From NCBI GenBank assembly GCA_030271565.1, contig JARXKR010000013.1, positions 14,041 to 23,998 of the forward strand: a stretch of DNA of 9,958 bases, given 5' to 3'. The notes under the pieces are model-generated. The model worked only from the letters and a program-made list of their open reading frames with translations, was not told the origin of the DNA and made no database searches. Positions within the stretch are counted from its first letter, which is position 1. Each line of letters begins with the position of its first letter. Positions 1 to 6,270 of this stretch are shown here, in pieces. Source of the DNA: Pseudomonadota bacterium. Its GTDB lineage: Bacteria; Pseudomonadota; Alphaproteobacteria; Sphingomonadales; Sphingomonadaceae. The translations under genes and the position numbers were made by a program.

Positions 1-16
1 TTGATTGTCTGGGTGC

Positions 17-38
17 GCTATTCGCATCCGCGAATAGC
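17..38. repeat. Inverted repeat A, 9-bp arms
   Basis: Arms GCTATTCGC (17-25) and GCGAATAGC (30-38) are perfect reverse complements around the 4-nt spacer ATCC. It is the first of four consecutive inverted repeats in the gene-free stretch 1-173, downstream of the cell-wall hydrolase gene, which is read leftward. No T-tract follows on either strand, so a classic intrinsic terminator is not supported. Function unknown. Confidence 0.8.
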
Positions 39-39
39 T

Positions 40-129
40 TTGCAACACCAGCCCGCTCCCCCGGCCCGACCACCCGCAACTAGGGTACCCTATGGGTGGT
101 CGGGCCGGGGGAGCGGGCTGGTGTTGCAA
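40..129. repeat. Large perfect inverted repeat B, 36-bp arms
   Basis: The left arm 40-75 (begins TTGCAACACCAG) and the right arm 94-129 (ends CTGGTGTTGCAA) are exact reverse complements over 36 bp. They flank an 18-nt spacer (76-93) that itself contains the 12-bp palindrome TAGGGTACCCTA (81-92). Arms are very GC-rich and would give an extremely stable RNA hairpin or a DNA cruciform. It begins 45 bp beyond the stop of the hydrolase gene. The arms are much longer than a normal terminator stem and no T-run follows. It could be a miniature palindromic element, a transcript-end protector or barrier between genes, or (less likely) an assembly fold-back. The structure is certain; its role is not. 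Confidence 0.9.
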
Positions 130-151
130 GGGAAACCCGGACGGGTTTCCC
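130..151. repeat. Inverted repeat C, 10-bp arms
   Basis: GGGAAACCCG (130-139) and CGGGTTTCCC (142-151) are perfect reverse complements separated by 2 nt. The repeat directly abuts the right arm of the 36-bp repeat and lies 22 bp past the stop codon of the minus-strand hydrolase gene. On that strand it is followed only by TT, so it could be a weak hairpin terminator for that gene, but the usual U-tract is absent. Confidence 0.8.
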
Positions 152-154
152 GCA

Positions 155-168
155 CCGGCGCTAGCCGG
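155..168. repeat. Inverted repeat D, 5-bp arms
   Basis: CCGGC (155-159) and GCCGG (164-168) form a short stem with a GCTA spacer, five bases after the hydrolase stop on the minus strand. It is weak alone and is listed because it completes the run of four adjacent palindromes from 17 to 168. Confidence 0.5.
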
Positions 169-173
169 AAAAC

Positions 174-830
174 TTACCGATAGAACACGTGGTTTTCGAT
201 CCGGCCCACGCGCTTCAAATGCCAGCCAGGGCTGACATAGGCAGCGTGGAAGTAGAGCGCGCCCTCAACCGGGCTGCGCCAGGTGCCGGTGTGGGCGATC
301 TGCGCGATCGCGACGGCGTTCTTCCACTGGCGCGAGCTCTTGGCGATGCCGGGCATGCCGCCGCCGCGCACGAACGAGAACTGCGAGGGCTGGTAAACCA
401 CGCCGCAATACGAATTGGGGAAGCGGCCCGACTTCGAACGGGCAACGATCACCCGGCCGACCGCGAGCTGGCCGGCTAGCGATTCGCTCTTGGCTTCGAA
501 ATAGACCGCACCGGCAAGGCAATTGAGTTCGCGCGACAGTTCACCCGGCTGCGGCTGCGCGGCAACCAGCGCGGCGAGCGATGTGGCGTGAATTTGGGGA
601 GCTTCGACCTCGGGCGCAGCGTTATCGCCGACATTCGGAATGGTCGTAACCTGAAGCGGCTGGGGAGCTGGCTGGGAAATGGTCTGGTCGACAGCCTGCA
701 GAGGCTGGGTGACGGTCTGGTCCGCAGCAACATTTTGCGCGGAAGCGCCCGAACCGTTGGCGCTGAAAATAATCGTACCAATCATTGCGGCCACTGCAAT
801 TGCACTGGCCCGGTGGAGCTTCTTGCTCAT
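174..830 (-). CDS. Secreted SleB-family cell-wall hydrolase (Hydrolase_2)
   Basis: 218 aa, ATG start, TAA stop. Residues 1-31 look like a Sec signal peptide: basic MSKKLHR, a hydrophobic stretch to about residue 23, and a likely cleavage after ASA (29-31). Residues 32-100 are a Gln/Pro/Val-rich low-complexity linker. From about 101 to 217 comes the SleB/CwlJ-type hydrolase domain: LNCLAGAVYFEAKSE, with E112 in the YFEA motif as the expected catalytic glutamate, then YCGVVYQPSQFSFV and a terminal YFHA...GWHL...IENHVFY block. Proteins of this family cleave peptidoglycan glycan strands. In non-sporulating alphaproteobacteria they are exported and probably act in wall remodelling. The family call is firm from motifs; the physiological role is inference. 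The gene is the last of the minus-strand run, 189 bp after the DUF1491 gene, so it may have its own promoter, though I see no convincing one. Confidence 0.9.
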   Translation of the reverse strand: MSKKLHRASAIAVAAMIGTIIFSANGSGASAQNVAADQTVTQPLQAVDQTISQPAPQPLQVTTIPNVGDNAAPEVEAPQIHATSLAALVAAQPQPGELSRELNCLAGAVYFEAKSESLAGQLAVGRVIVARSKSGRFPNSYCGVVYQPSQFSFVRGGGMPGIAKSSRQWKNAVAIAQIAHTGTWRSPVEGALYFHAAYVSPGWHLKRVGRIENHVFYR

Positions 831-978
831 CGATAGTCATTCTTGGGCGGTTGGCGCGCCTGACGCAGGATTGTTTGGAGCTGTTTGCTTATGCTGTGCC
901 CCAAACCGGAAACCCTGCCGGCTGCCCCCCGTCTGCGTGCTTGCGTGCCGGGCCGAGTGCCCGACGCGCCGCCCACGC

Positions 979-1002
979 ATCAAAAGGTGAGCGCCCTTTG
1001 AT
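979..1002 (-). terminator. Candidate stem-loop after the DUF1491 gene
   Basis: On the minus strand, 18 bases past the DUF1491 stop, ATCAAAGGG and CCTTTTGAT flank a 6-nt loop (CGCTCA). As sense RNA this is a 9-bp stem with a single G-U pair. On the opposite strand the same position would be an A-C mismatch, so the structure fits leftward transcription. No U-tract follows, so it may be a processing or partial termination signal rather than a full terminator. Confidence 0.35.
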
Positions 1003-1019
1003 TGTGCAGTGCAACAAAG

Positions 1020-1361
1020 TCAACCATTGGTTCCCGCCAATCCGATGAAACGTTCACCATCTGCGATATCCAGTTCAATGATCCACAGATCGGGGTCCTG
1101 GCGCGTGCGACGCGCCAGATATTCATCAAATCCTGCTTTGTTTTCAATATCTTCAGTCTGAACCAGGGTCCACTGACGGTCCCCGTCCGGGCTCGGCATA
1201 CGCTCGAAAATGCGCCGGTTTGCGCCATTCTCGGTGCAAACGACGACAATTGTCCCGGCCTCGCGTTCACCTTTGTGGAGCACCATGGCGAACCCGCCGG
1301 CAGCTTGCACCGAGCGCAGCAAGCCCGAAACTTCGAGATGAGCGGGAAGCCGCGCGTCCAT
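1020..1361 (-). CDS. DUF1491 family protein
   Basis: 113 aa, ATG start. The sequence runs MDARLPAHLEVSGLLRSVQ, then GGFAMVLHKGEREAGTIVVV, TENG, a central acidic segment, and YLARRTRQDPDLWIIELD near the end. This pattern (small cytosolic protein with an HKG...AGT strand and a DPDLW block) is what I recall of DUF1491, an alphaproteobacterial family with no known function. There is no signal peptide or membrane segment. It starts 19 bases after the ptsN stop and so is almost certainly co-transcribed with ptsN. The region upstream has only a weak ribosome-binding site (AGG about 7 bases before ATG). No activity can be read from the sequence. Confidence 0.85.
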   Translation of the reverse strand: MDARLPAHLEVSGLLRSVQAAGGFAMVLHKGEREAGTIVVVCTENGANRRIFERMPSPDGDRQWTLVQTEDIENKAGFDEYLARRTRQDPDLWIIELDIADGERFIGLAGTNG

Positions 1362-1380
1362 CTAGAGCCTGTCTTGGCGG

Positions 1381-1842
1381 TCAGGCAGCGTCGCGGTCGA
1401 TGCTATTGGCGAGGAGCGCGTAGAGTGCCTCGGCGTTGGTGGTTTCGCCCAGCGCCGCGTGCATTTTGTCATCGCGCATCATCCGGCTGATCGCCGCGAG
1501 CGCATGGAGGTGCGCGGCACCAGCTGCTTCGGGCGAAAGCAGCCCGAACACCATATCGACCGGCATGCCATCGGCAGCTTCGAACGCCACCGGGGTTTCA
1601 AGCCGCAGGAACACCGCGACCGGGCGGCCGAGATCGGAGATTCGCGCGTGCGGAATCGCTACGCCGCGCCCGAACCCGGTGCTGCCGAGTTTCTCGCGCT
1701 CTTCGAGCCGCTCGAGCACGGTGACGGGATCGAGCCCGTAAACGCTGGCGAATCGCTGCGCGAGCCGGTCGAGGATAATCTGCTTGCTCTCGGCAGCAAT
1801 CGTGCCGACAGCCTCAGGCATAAGTGTGAAAAGTGCGGTCAT
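1381..1842 (-). CDS. ptsN: Nitrogen-PTS EIIA protein (PtsN, EIIA-Ntr)
   Basis: 153 aa from the ATG chosen here. An in-frame TTG at 1858-1860 would give 159 aa; neither start has a clear Shine-Dalgarno, and I prefer ATG. It is a single PTS EIIA type 2 domain. The phosphorylated histidine is in GFGRGVAIPHARI (H65 in this numbering, H71 from the TTG), followed by FEAADGMPVDMVFGLLSPE and a C-terminal ALYALLANS helix. EIIA-Ntr accepts phosphate from the PTSP/NPr relay and regulates partners such as potassium transport and stringent-response proteins rather than importing sugar. It lies 116 bp downstream of hpf. That linkage is common in proteobacteria, where rpoN is often adjacent too; rpoN is not present in this window. 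Confidence 0.93.
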   Translation of the reverse strand: MTALFTLMPEAVGTIAAESKQIILDRLAQRFASVYGLDPVTVLERLEEREKLGSTGFGRGVAIPHARISDLGRPVAVFLRLETPVAFEAADGMPVDMVFGLLSPEAAGAAHLHALAAISRMMRDDKMHAALGETTNAEALYALLANSIDRDAA

Positions 1843-1958
1843 AGCGGACACAGTGCTCAAATAAATTACGCGTGGTGACAGCGGACAGCGCGGCGAAAAT
1901 TCCCGACGTTCAGCCCTTCCTCGCCTGATGGATTAAGTGCGCGGCCTTACGCTACGCG

Positions 1959-2525
1959 TCAGCTAGGTTCAACCCAGCCGATCGAACCGTCACCGCGGCG
2001 ATAGACCATATTATGCCGACCCGTGCCAGCATTTTTGAACAGCAGCGCATTGGTGTTCCTGAGGTCAAGCATCATGACGGCATTCGACACCGTGGTTTCG
2101 GGCACATCGACCCTGGTTTCGGCGATCACCAATGGAGCGTCGCCGGTTACTTCCTCGGCCGCTTCATCGGGTTCGGCGAACACTGTGTAAGCTGCCTCTT
2201 CCTCACGCACGGCATGGGCACTCTGCTCCGAATGGTCCGACAGCCGGCGCTTGTAGCGGCGCAACTGCTTGTCGATCTTCTCCGCTGCCTGGTCGAGCGC
2301 AGCATGCGCATCATGCGCAATCCCTGCGCCCTTAAGCACCAGTCCGTGCATGACATGGGTGACGACATCGGCGCGGAACGCCCCAGCGGGGGCGCGGTTG
2401 AACGTCACCGTGCTAGACAGCGCGCTATTGAAATACTTCCCGACAATCGCGGCGAGCCGATCCTGCGCGTGGCTTTGCAGTGCGACGCCGGTTTCGACCT
2501 GGTGGCCCGATACGCGAATGTCCAT
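1959..2525 (-). CDS. hpf: Long-form ribosome hibernation promoting factor
   Basis: 188 aa. Residues 1 to about 100 form the S30AE (RaiA/YfiA) domain, with a basic patch KQLRRYKRR near 86-94 that suits rRNA binding. A charged, Ala/Glu-rich linker runs from about 100 to 130. Residues 131-187 match the C-terminal domain found only in long HPFs (TRVDVPETTVSNAVMMLDL, then FKNAGTGRHNMVYRRGDGSIGWVEP), which mediates 100S ribosome dimerisation. It therefore probably inactivates 70S ribosomes as 100S dimers in stationary phase. The start is supported by AGGAG 8 nt upstream. It begins 31 bp after the dnaQ stop, so it can be read from the upstream operon. Confidence 0.95.
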   Translation of the reverse strand: MDIRVSGHQVETGVALQSHAQDRLAAIVGKYFNSALSSTVTFNRAPAGAFRADVVTHVMHGLVLKGAGIAHDAHAALDQAAEKIDKQLRRYKRRLSDHSEQSAHAVREEEAAYTVFAEPDEAAEEVTGDAPLVIAETRVDVPETTVSNAVMMLDLRNTNALLFKNAGTGRHNMVYRRGDGSIGWVEPS

Positions 2526-2533
2526 GAGACGTA

Positions 2534-2538
2534 CTCCT
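2534..2538 (-). promoter_or_regulatory. Ribosome-binding site of hpf
   Basis: AGGAG on the minus strand, 8 nt before the hpf ATG. It is the clearest Shine-Dalgarno in the leftward gene run and fixes the hpf start. Confidence 0.7.
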
Positions 2539-2556
2539 AACTAAGCGCGAAACGGT

Positions 2557-3243
2557 TCAGTCGAGCCAGAGCGGAGACTTAACCGTTTCGAGGAAGGCGG
2601 CATGTGCCGCCAGCTCGGCCTCGCTCGGCCCGTGGGGCCGCGCGGGGCGGAACATGCGTTGACGTTGCGGCAGCCCGGGCATGACCGATACTGCACCATC
2701 GGTGTTATCAGCGGCCAGCGACAAGCCGATCTGCCGGCCGCCGGTAAGCTCGACATAGACCTGCGCCAGCAGTTCGGCATCGAGCAGGGCGCCGTGGCGG
2801 GTGCGGTGGCTGCGATCGATCCCATACCTGGTGCACAACGCATCAAGCGACAGTTTCGATCCTGGATGGCGGACGCGGGCAAGCTGAACCGTGTCGATCA
2901 TCCGCTCGCGGCCCAGCGGCGGCAGCCCGCACATCTCGAGCTCGGCATTGACGAAACCGAAATCGAACCCGGCATTGTGCGCGACCAGCATCGAATCGCC
3001 CAGAAATTCGAGCAGTCCATGCGCGCGCTCGTGAAAGCGGGGCTTGTCCGAAAGGAACGTGATCGACAGGCCGTGCACCGCTTCGGCGGCAGCGGGCATG
3101 TCGCGATCGGGGTGGAAGTAGGCGTGGAAGGTCTGGCCGGTCGGGCAACGGTTGACCATCTCGATGCAGCCGATTTCGACCATCCGGTCACCGCTTTTGG
3201 GATCCAGCCCGGTCGTTTCGGTGTCGAATATGATCTCGCGCAT
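2557..3243 (-). CDS. dnaQ: DNA polymerase III epsilon subunit, 3'-5' proofreading exonuclease
   Basis: 228 aa, ATG start giving MREIIFDTETTG. All DEDDh exonuclease residues are present: D7 and E9 in ExoI (DTETTG), D94 in ExoII (HNAGFDFGFVNAEL), H150 and D155 in ExoIII (HGALLDAELLAQVY). The exonuclease domain occupies roughly residues 1-168. Directly after it QIGLSL (171-176) resembles the beta-clamp-binding motif of E. coli epsilon. The remaining ~50 residues are Pro/Arg/Ala-rich, the expected tail for binding the alpha polymerase subunit. Role: proofreading in the replicative polymerase. It is separated from coaE by a 51-bp gap, a larger break than elsewhere in this gene run. Placement near the inferred replication origin is conserved in alphaproteobacteria. 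Confidence 0.96.
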   Translation of the reverse strand: MREIIFDTETTGLDPKSGDRMVEIGCIEMVNRCPTGQTFHAYFHPDRDMPAAAEAVHGLSITFLSDKPRFHERAHGLLEFLGDSMLVAHNAGFDFGFVNAELEMCGLPPLGRERMIDTVQLARVRHPGSKLSLDALCTRYGIDRSHRTRHGALLDAELLAQVYVELTGGRQIGLSLAADNTDGAVSVMPGLPQRQRMFRPARPHGPSEAELAAHAAFLETVKSPLWLD

Positions 3244-3294
3244 TACCCGGATGATATCTGCCTAAGGGCGGCGCTATACAAGGGGCCTCACGCG

Positions 3295-3894
3295 CTATTT
3301 TTGCGGCTGGGGGAGCGTGTGAACCAGCCGCAGCACTGCATGTCGGGTTTCAGCGAGCGACGTGCCGGTATAGAGCACGTAATCGGCTCGTGCGCGCTTT
3401 TCGGCATCGGGCACCTGCAGCGCCAGAATCTTCTCGAACTTTTCTTCAGACATCCCCTGCCGGGCCAGCACCCGGGCGCGCTGGACGTCTGCCGGGGCCG
3501 AGACGACCACTACGGCGTCGACCGATTTCCAGCCGTCCTTTTCGTACAGCAGCGGGATGTCGAACACGATCAGCGGCGCACCAGCGTTGTCGGCAAGGAA
3601 GGCATGGCGCAGCGCGGCGACGGCTGGGTGAACCACCTGTTCGAGCTGCGCCAATGCCGCCGGATTGCCGAACACGGCCGCGCCGAGTTTCTGCCGGTCG
3701 ACCCCCTGCGGTCCGGTGGTGCCGGGAAACAGGCGTTCGATCGGTTCGAGGCACGCGCCGCCCGGTCCCTGCAATTCGTGCACCGCCTTGTCGGCATCGA
3801 ACACCGGCACGCCCAGCCCCTGAAACATCGCGGCGACCGCCGACTTGCCCATCCCGATCGAGCCGGTCAGACCGAGGATGAAAGGCTTGGTCAC
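3295..3894 (-). CDS. coaE: Dephospho-CoA kinase
   Basis: 199 aa, GTG start whose first bases form a GTGA overlap with the aroE stop, so translation is probably coupled. The N-terminus FILGLTGSIGMGKS contains the Walker A loop (residues 11-18, K17), followed by VFDADKAVHEL with D33 and D35 in the conserved DAD motif. FDIPLLYEKDGW and VVVVSAPADVQRARVLAR complete the family signature. Length is typical (about 200 aa). The enzyme phosphorylates the ribose 3'-OH of dephospho-CoA, the last step of coenzyme A synthesis, in the cytosol. Confidence 0.96.
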   Translation of the reverse strand: MTKPFILGLTGSIGMGKSAVAAMFQGLGVPVFDADKAVHELQGPGGACLEPIERLFPGTTGPQGVDRQKLGAAVFGNPAALAQLEQVVHPAVAALRHAFLADNAGAPLIVFDIPLLYEKDGWKSVDAVVVVSAPADVQRARVLARQGMSEEKFEKILALQVPDAEKRARADYVLYTGTSLAETRHAVLRLVHTLPQPQK

Positions 3895-4742
3895 CGGGTC
3901 AGCAGCTCGCGCAGTTCGGCATCGTACTGGCGCGGGGCCGGCTGGCCGAACAACTTTTCAAACGCCGCGGCGGCTTGCCCGATCAGCATGGCGAGGCCGT
4001 CAATTGTGGCAAATCCCGCCACAGCTGCAGCGGCGAGCAGCGGAGTTTGGACAGGGTTGGTGACGATGTCGTAGACCGTGCTGCCGGGCGGCACGTGGCT
4101 GAGATCGAACGTCAGCGGCGGCTGCCCCGCCATGCCGAGCGGGCTCGCGTTGACCACCAGGTCGAGCAACTGACTGCGATCATCAAAGGCAAAATCGGTC
4201 GCCGTGGCGAAATGTTCGAGCGGCGGAGTGTGATGCTCACCCCCCGGCGCCAGTTGATCGAGCAGCGTCCGCGCTTTGGCCGGGTCGCGTGCCGCCAGAA
4301 CCACGGTAAAGCCTTGATCGGCCAGCGCCGCCACAATCGCCCGCGCCGCCCCGCCGGCGCCGATGACGCGCGCCATTCGCCACAGGTGCGGGCCATCAAG
4401 CAGCGGCAGCAGCGGCTCCAGAAATCCGGCGGCATCGGTGTTGTATCCGGTCAGCACTCCATTTTCGTCGCGCACTACAGCGTTGATCGCACCGATCCGC
4501 ACGGCAAGCGGATCAAGCCGGTCAACCAGTGCCATCGCGGTCTGCTTGTGCGGCATGGTGATGTTGCACCCGCGCCAGTCGGGATCGGCCCGGCGTGCGG
4601 CCAAATAATCGGCGAGGCCGGCCGCAACAACATGGCAGGTGCGGTAGTCGGCCTTGATCCCCAGCTTGCCCAGCCAGAACTTATGGATCGTGGGCGACTT
4701 CGACTGGGCAATCGGATCGCCGATGACTTCGGCATAAATCAT
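3891..4742 (-). CDS. aroE: Shikimate dehydrogenase (NADP+)
   Basis: 283 aa from ATG at 4740-4742. The reading frame is open further upstream to 4895, but that stretch overlaps maf and has no family similarity, whereas MIYAEVIGDPIAQSKSP is the canonical AroE N-terminus. Substrate site: S14 and S16 in QSKSP, N87 in AINAV, and catalytic K66 (NITMPHK) and D103 (GYNTD). The NADP-binding Rossmann domain has GAGGAARA (128-135) and AARDPAKA (about 150-157). NASPLGM and YDIVTNPVQTPLL follow. It reduces 3-dehydroshikimate to shikimate in aromatic amino-acid synthesis. Its start overlaps the maf stop as ATGA and its stop overlaps the coaE start as GTGA. Confidence 0.96.
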   Translation of the reverse strand: MIYAEVIGDPIAQSKSPTIHKFWLGKLGIKADYRTCHVVAAGLADYLAARRADPDWRGCNITMPHKQTAMALVDRLDPLAVRIGAINAVVRDENGVLTGYNTDAAGFLEPLLPLLDGPHLWRMARVIGAGGAARAIVAALADQGFTVVLAARDPAKARTLLDQLAPGGEHHTPPLEHFATATDFAFDDRSQLLDLVVNASPLGMAGQPPLTFDLSHVPPGSTVYDIVTNPVQTPLLAAAAVAGFATIDGLAMLIGQAAAAFEKLFGQPAPRQYDAELRELLTR

Positions 4743-5326
4743 CGCGGCAATTCCGCGTGATCGCGCAAGGCGGCCAGCACTGCGAGCAAGGGCATCCCCA
4801 GCACGGTAAAGTGGCTGCCCTCGATCTGCTCGAACAATTGCACCCCCAGCGCCTCGATCCGGAATACTCCGACACAGCCAGCCACGGCCGGCCATTCGGT
4901 CGCGAGGTAGTCTGCAATGAACTCCTCGGACAGTTCGCGCACTTGCAGGACCGCAGTCTCGCCGTGCTGCCAGACAACCCGTCCATCTCGCGCCAAAGCC
5001 GCGGCGCTGTGGAGGTGCATTGTCTTTCCCGAAAAGAATCTGAGGTGGTCCGCCGCATCGTCCCGGTTGGCCGGTTTGTCGAACCGACGGCCCGCAACCT
5101 CGACCAGCGAATCGCTGCCCAGCACCAGCTTGCCGCGATGAATTGCGCTCACCGCCAGTGCCTTGGCGGTGGCAAGCGCAACTCCAACCTCGGCCGCGCT
5201 TGCCCCGGCCAGATCGGCTTCAAGCGCACGTTCGTCGATTTGCGCGGGCAGCGCTTGATAGGCCACCCCGGCTGCATCGAGCATGGCGCGGCGCGATGCA
5301 CTGCCTGACGCAAGCACCAGCGTCAC
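4739..5326 (-). CDS. maf: Maf/YceF-like nucleoside triphosphate pyrophosphatase
   Basis: 195 aa, GTG start overlapping the ppsR stop by four bases (GTGA). Family signatures: LASGSASRRAMLDAAG (residues 5-20), with the SxSRR phosphate-binding loop; GSDSLV (70-75), with the catalytic-type aspartate D72; and FDKPANRDDAADHLRFFSGKT (82-102). GSDSLV resembles the GSDQ form of YceF-type (7-methyl-GTP) enzymes more than the ADT form of dTTP/UTP-specific Maf, so substrate preference is only a guess. These enzymes hydrolyse non-canonical or modified NTPs to the monophosphate. It lies between ppsR and aroE, as in other alphaproteobacteria. Confidence 0.93.
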   Translation of the reverse strand: MTLVLASGSASRRAMLDAAGVAYQALPAQIDERALEADLAGASAAEVGVALATAKALAVSAIHRGKLVLGSDSLVEVAGRRFDKPANRDDAADHLRFFSGKTMHLHSAAALARDGRVVWQHGETAVLQVRELSEEFIADYLATEWPAVAGCVGVFRIEALGVQLFEQIEGSHFTVLGMPLLAVLAALRDHAELPR

Positions 5327-6153
5327 GCCGCCGAGCCTTCGCGTGCGGCCAGAAATTCGTTGTAGAGGTTGACGATCGCTGCCGCGCTTTCCTCGATCGA
5401 GCGGCGCGTGACGTCGATCACTGGCCAGTCGTTATCGGCAAACATGCGCCGCGCATATTGCACCTCGCGCGCAACCCGCTCATCATCGACGTAGGCGGTT
5501 TCGGGCGCTTGGCCGAGCGAGAGCAGCCGGTTGCGGCGGACCTGGACCAGCCGTTCGGGCGCGGTGGTCAACCCGACCACCAGCGGGTGCTTGAGCCCGA
5601 ACAGCACAGACGGCGGCGGGCTTTCGACCACGATCGGGATATTGGCGACCTTGTAGCCGCGATTGGCGAGATAGATGCTGGTCGGGGTCTTCGAACTGCG
5701 CGAGACCCCGGCGAGCACAATGTCCGCCTCTTCCCAGTTTTCCCAGCCAACCCCGTCATCGTGCGCAATGGTGTAATGGATCGCATCGACCCGCGCGAAA
5801 TAGGCTTCGTCCATCGCGTGCTGGCGGCCCGGACGGGCCTTGGGGTGCTGGCCCAAGGCTGCCTCCAACGCGTCTGTCGCAGCATCGAGCACCGGGACCA
5901 CCGGGAGGCCAAGTGTGCGGCAATGCTCTTCCAGCCGCACCCGGGTGTCGGCATTGACCAGCGTGTAGAACACCAGCCCGGGGTTCGCGGCGATTTCACC
6001 CATGATCCGGTCGAGATGCTGCTGCGAGCGGACCATCGGCCAGAAGTGGCGCACTACATCCGCGCCTTCGAACTGCGCGAGCGCGGCCTTGGCCAGCATC
6101 TCGAGTGTTTCGCCGGTCGAGTCCGAGAGCAGGTGGAGGTGAAGGCGCGACAT
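5323..6153 (-). CDS. ppsR: Bifunctional kinase/pyrophosphorylase (DUF299), PEP synthase/PPDK regulatory protein
   Basis: 276 aa, ATG start. The N-terminus MSRLHLHLLSDSTGETLEML is the hallmark of the DUF299 family. A P-loop-like GVSRSSKTPTS lies at 149-159, followed by NIPIVVESPPP and FGLKHPLVVGLTTAPERL. The family uses ADP to phosphorylate, and phosphate to dephosphorylate, a threonine on PEP synthase or pyruvate phosphate dikinase, switching it off or on. The partner enzyme is not in this window, so which of the two it controls is unknown. It is the first gene of the leftward run and its 5' end faces the inferred replication origin. The same neighbour flanks Cori in Caulobacter. Confidence 0.94.
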   Translation of the reverse strand: MSRLHLHLLSDSTGETLEMLAKAALAQFEGADVVRHFWPMVRSQQHLDRIMGEIAANPGLVFYTLVNADTRVRLEEHCRTLGLPVVPVLDAATDALEAALGQHPKARPGRQHAMDEAYFARVDAIHYTIAHDDGVGWENWEEADIVLAGVSRSSKTPTSIYLANRGYKVANIPIVVESPPPSVLFGLKHPLVVGLTTAPERLVQVRRNRLLSLGQAPETAYVDDERVAREVQYARRMFADNDWPVIDVTRRSIEESAAAIVNLYNEFLAAREGSAA

Positions 6154-6177
6154 GCTGAGATCAGGCTCTTGGCCGAC

Positions 6178-6186
6178 TGTGGATGA
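6178..6186 (-). promoter_or_regulatory. DnaA box, near consensus
   Basis: The minus strand reads TCATCCACA, one base (position 2) from TTATCCACA. Second-position variants are also known at the Caulobacter origin (TGATCCACA G-boxes). It lies 24 bp upstream of the ppsR ATG and just downstream of a possible ppsR promoter, so DnaA bound here could also affect that transcript. Confidence 0.6.
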
Positions 6187-6193
6187 TCACCGG

Positions 6194-6222
6194 CATAAAC
6201 CACGGGAGGAAAGGGCTTACAA
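6194..6222 (-). promoter_or_regulatory. Candidate sigma-70 type promoter for ppsR
   Basis: Minus strand: TTGTAA (6217-6222) and TTTATG (6194-6199), spaced 17 bp. Matches to TTGACA/TATAAT are only 4/6 and 3/6, so this is a moderate candidate chosen because spacing and position upstream of ppsR fit. The DnaA-like box at 6178-6186 would lie at or just after the start point. Confidence 0.35.
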
Positions 6223-6270
6223 GTTCGGCAAGGGATTCGTTGCCCGCTAAGCGGAATCGGATCGGCGGCT

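Noticed and set aside
1..183. 60-codon plus-strand frame at the left edge
   Set aside because: It reads straight through the palindrome array; its Pro/Arg/Gly content simply reflects the inverted repeats.
831..1019. Promoter for the cell-wall hydrolase gene
   Set aside because: No -35/-10 pair with acceptable spacing was found by eye; the nearest CATAAG-like hexamer lacks a partner.
1877..1890. GACAGCG repeated twice in tandem between hpf and ptsN
   Set aside because: Two copies of a 7-mer in a GC-rich gap are weak evidence, and there is no symmetry or promoter relation to suggest an operator.
2602..4074. 490-codon open frame on the plus strand across dnaQ and coaE
   Set aside because: It spans two well-supported genes plus their intergenic gap in antisense and shows no recognisable motif.
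4743..4895. N-terminal extension of aroE by 51 codons
   Set aside because: The extension overlaps maf and is unlike any shikimate dehydrogenase. The ATG at 4740-4742 gives the canonical N-terminus and an ATGA junction.
5143..6186. 347-codon open frame on the plus strand across maf and ppsR
   Set aside because: Antisense shadow of two motif-verified genes; it also runs into the inferred origin.
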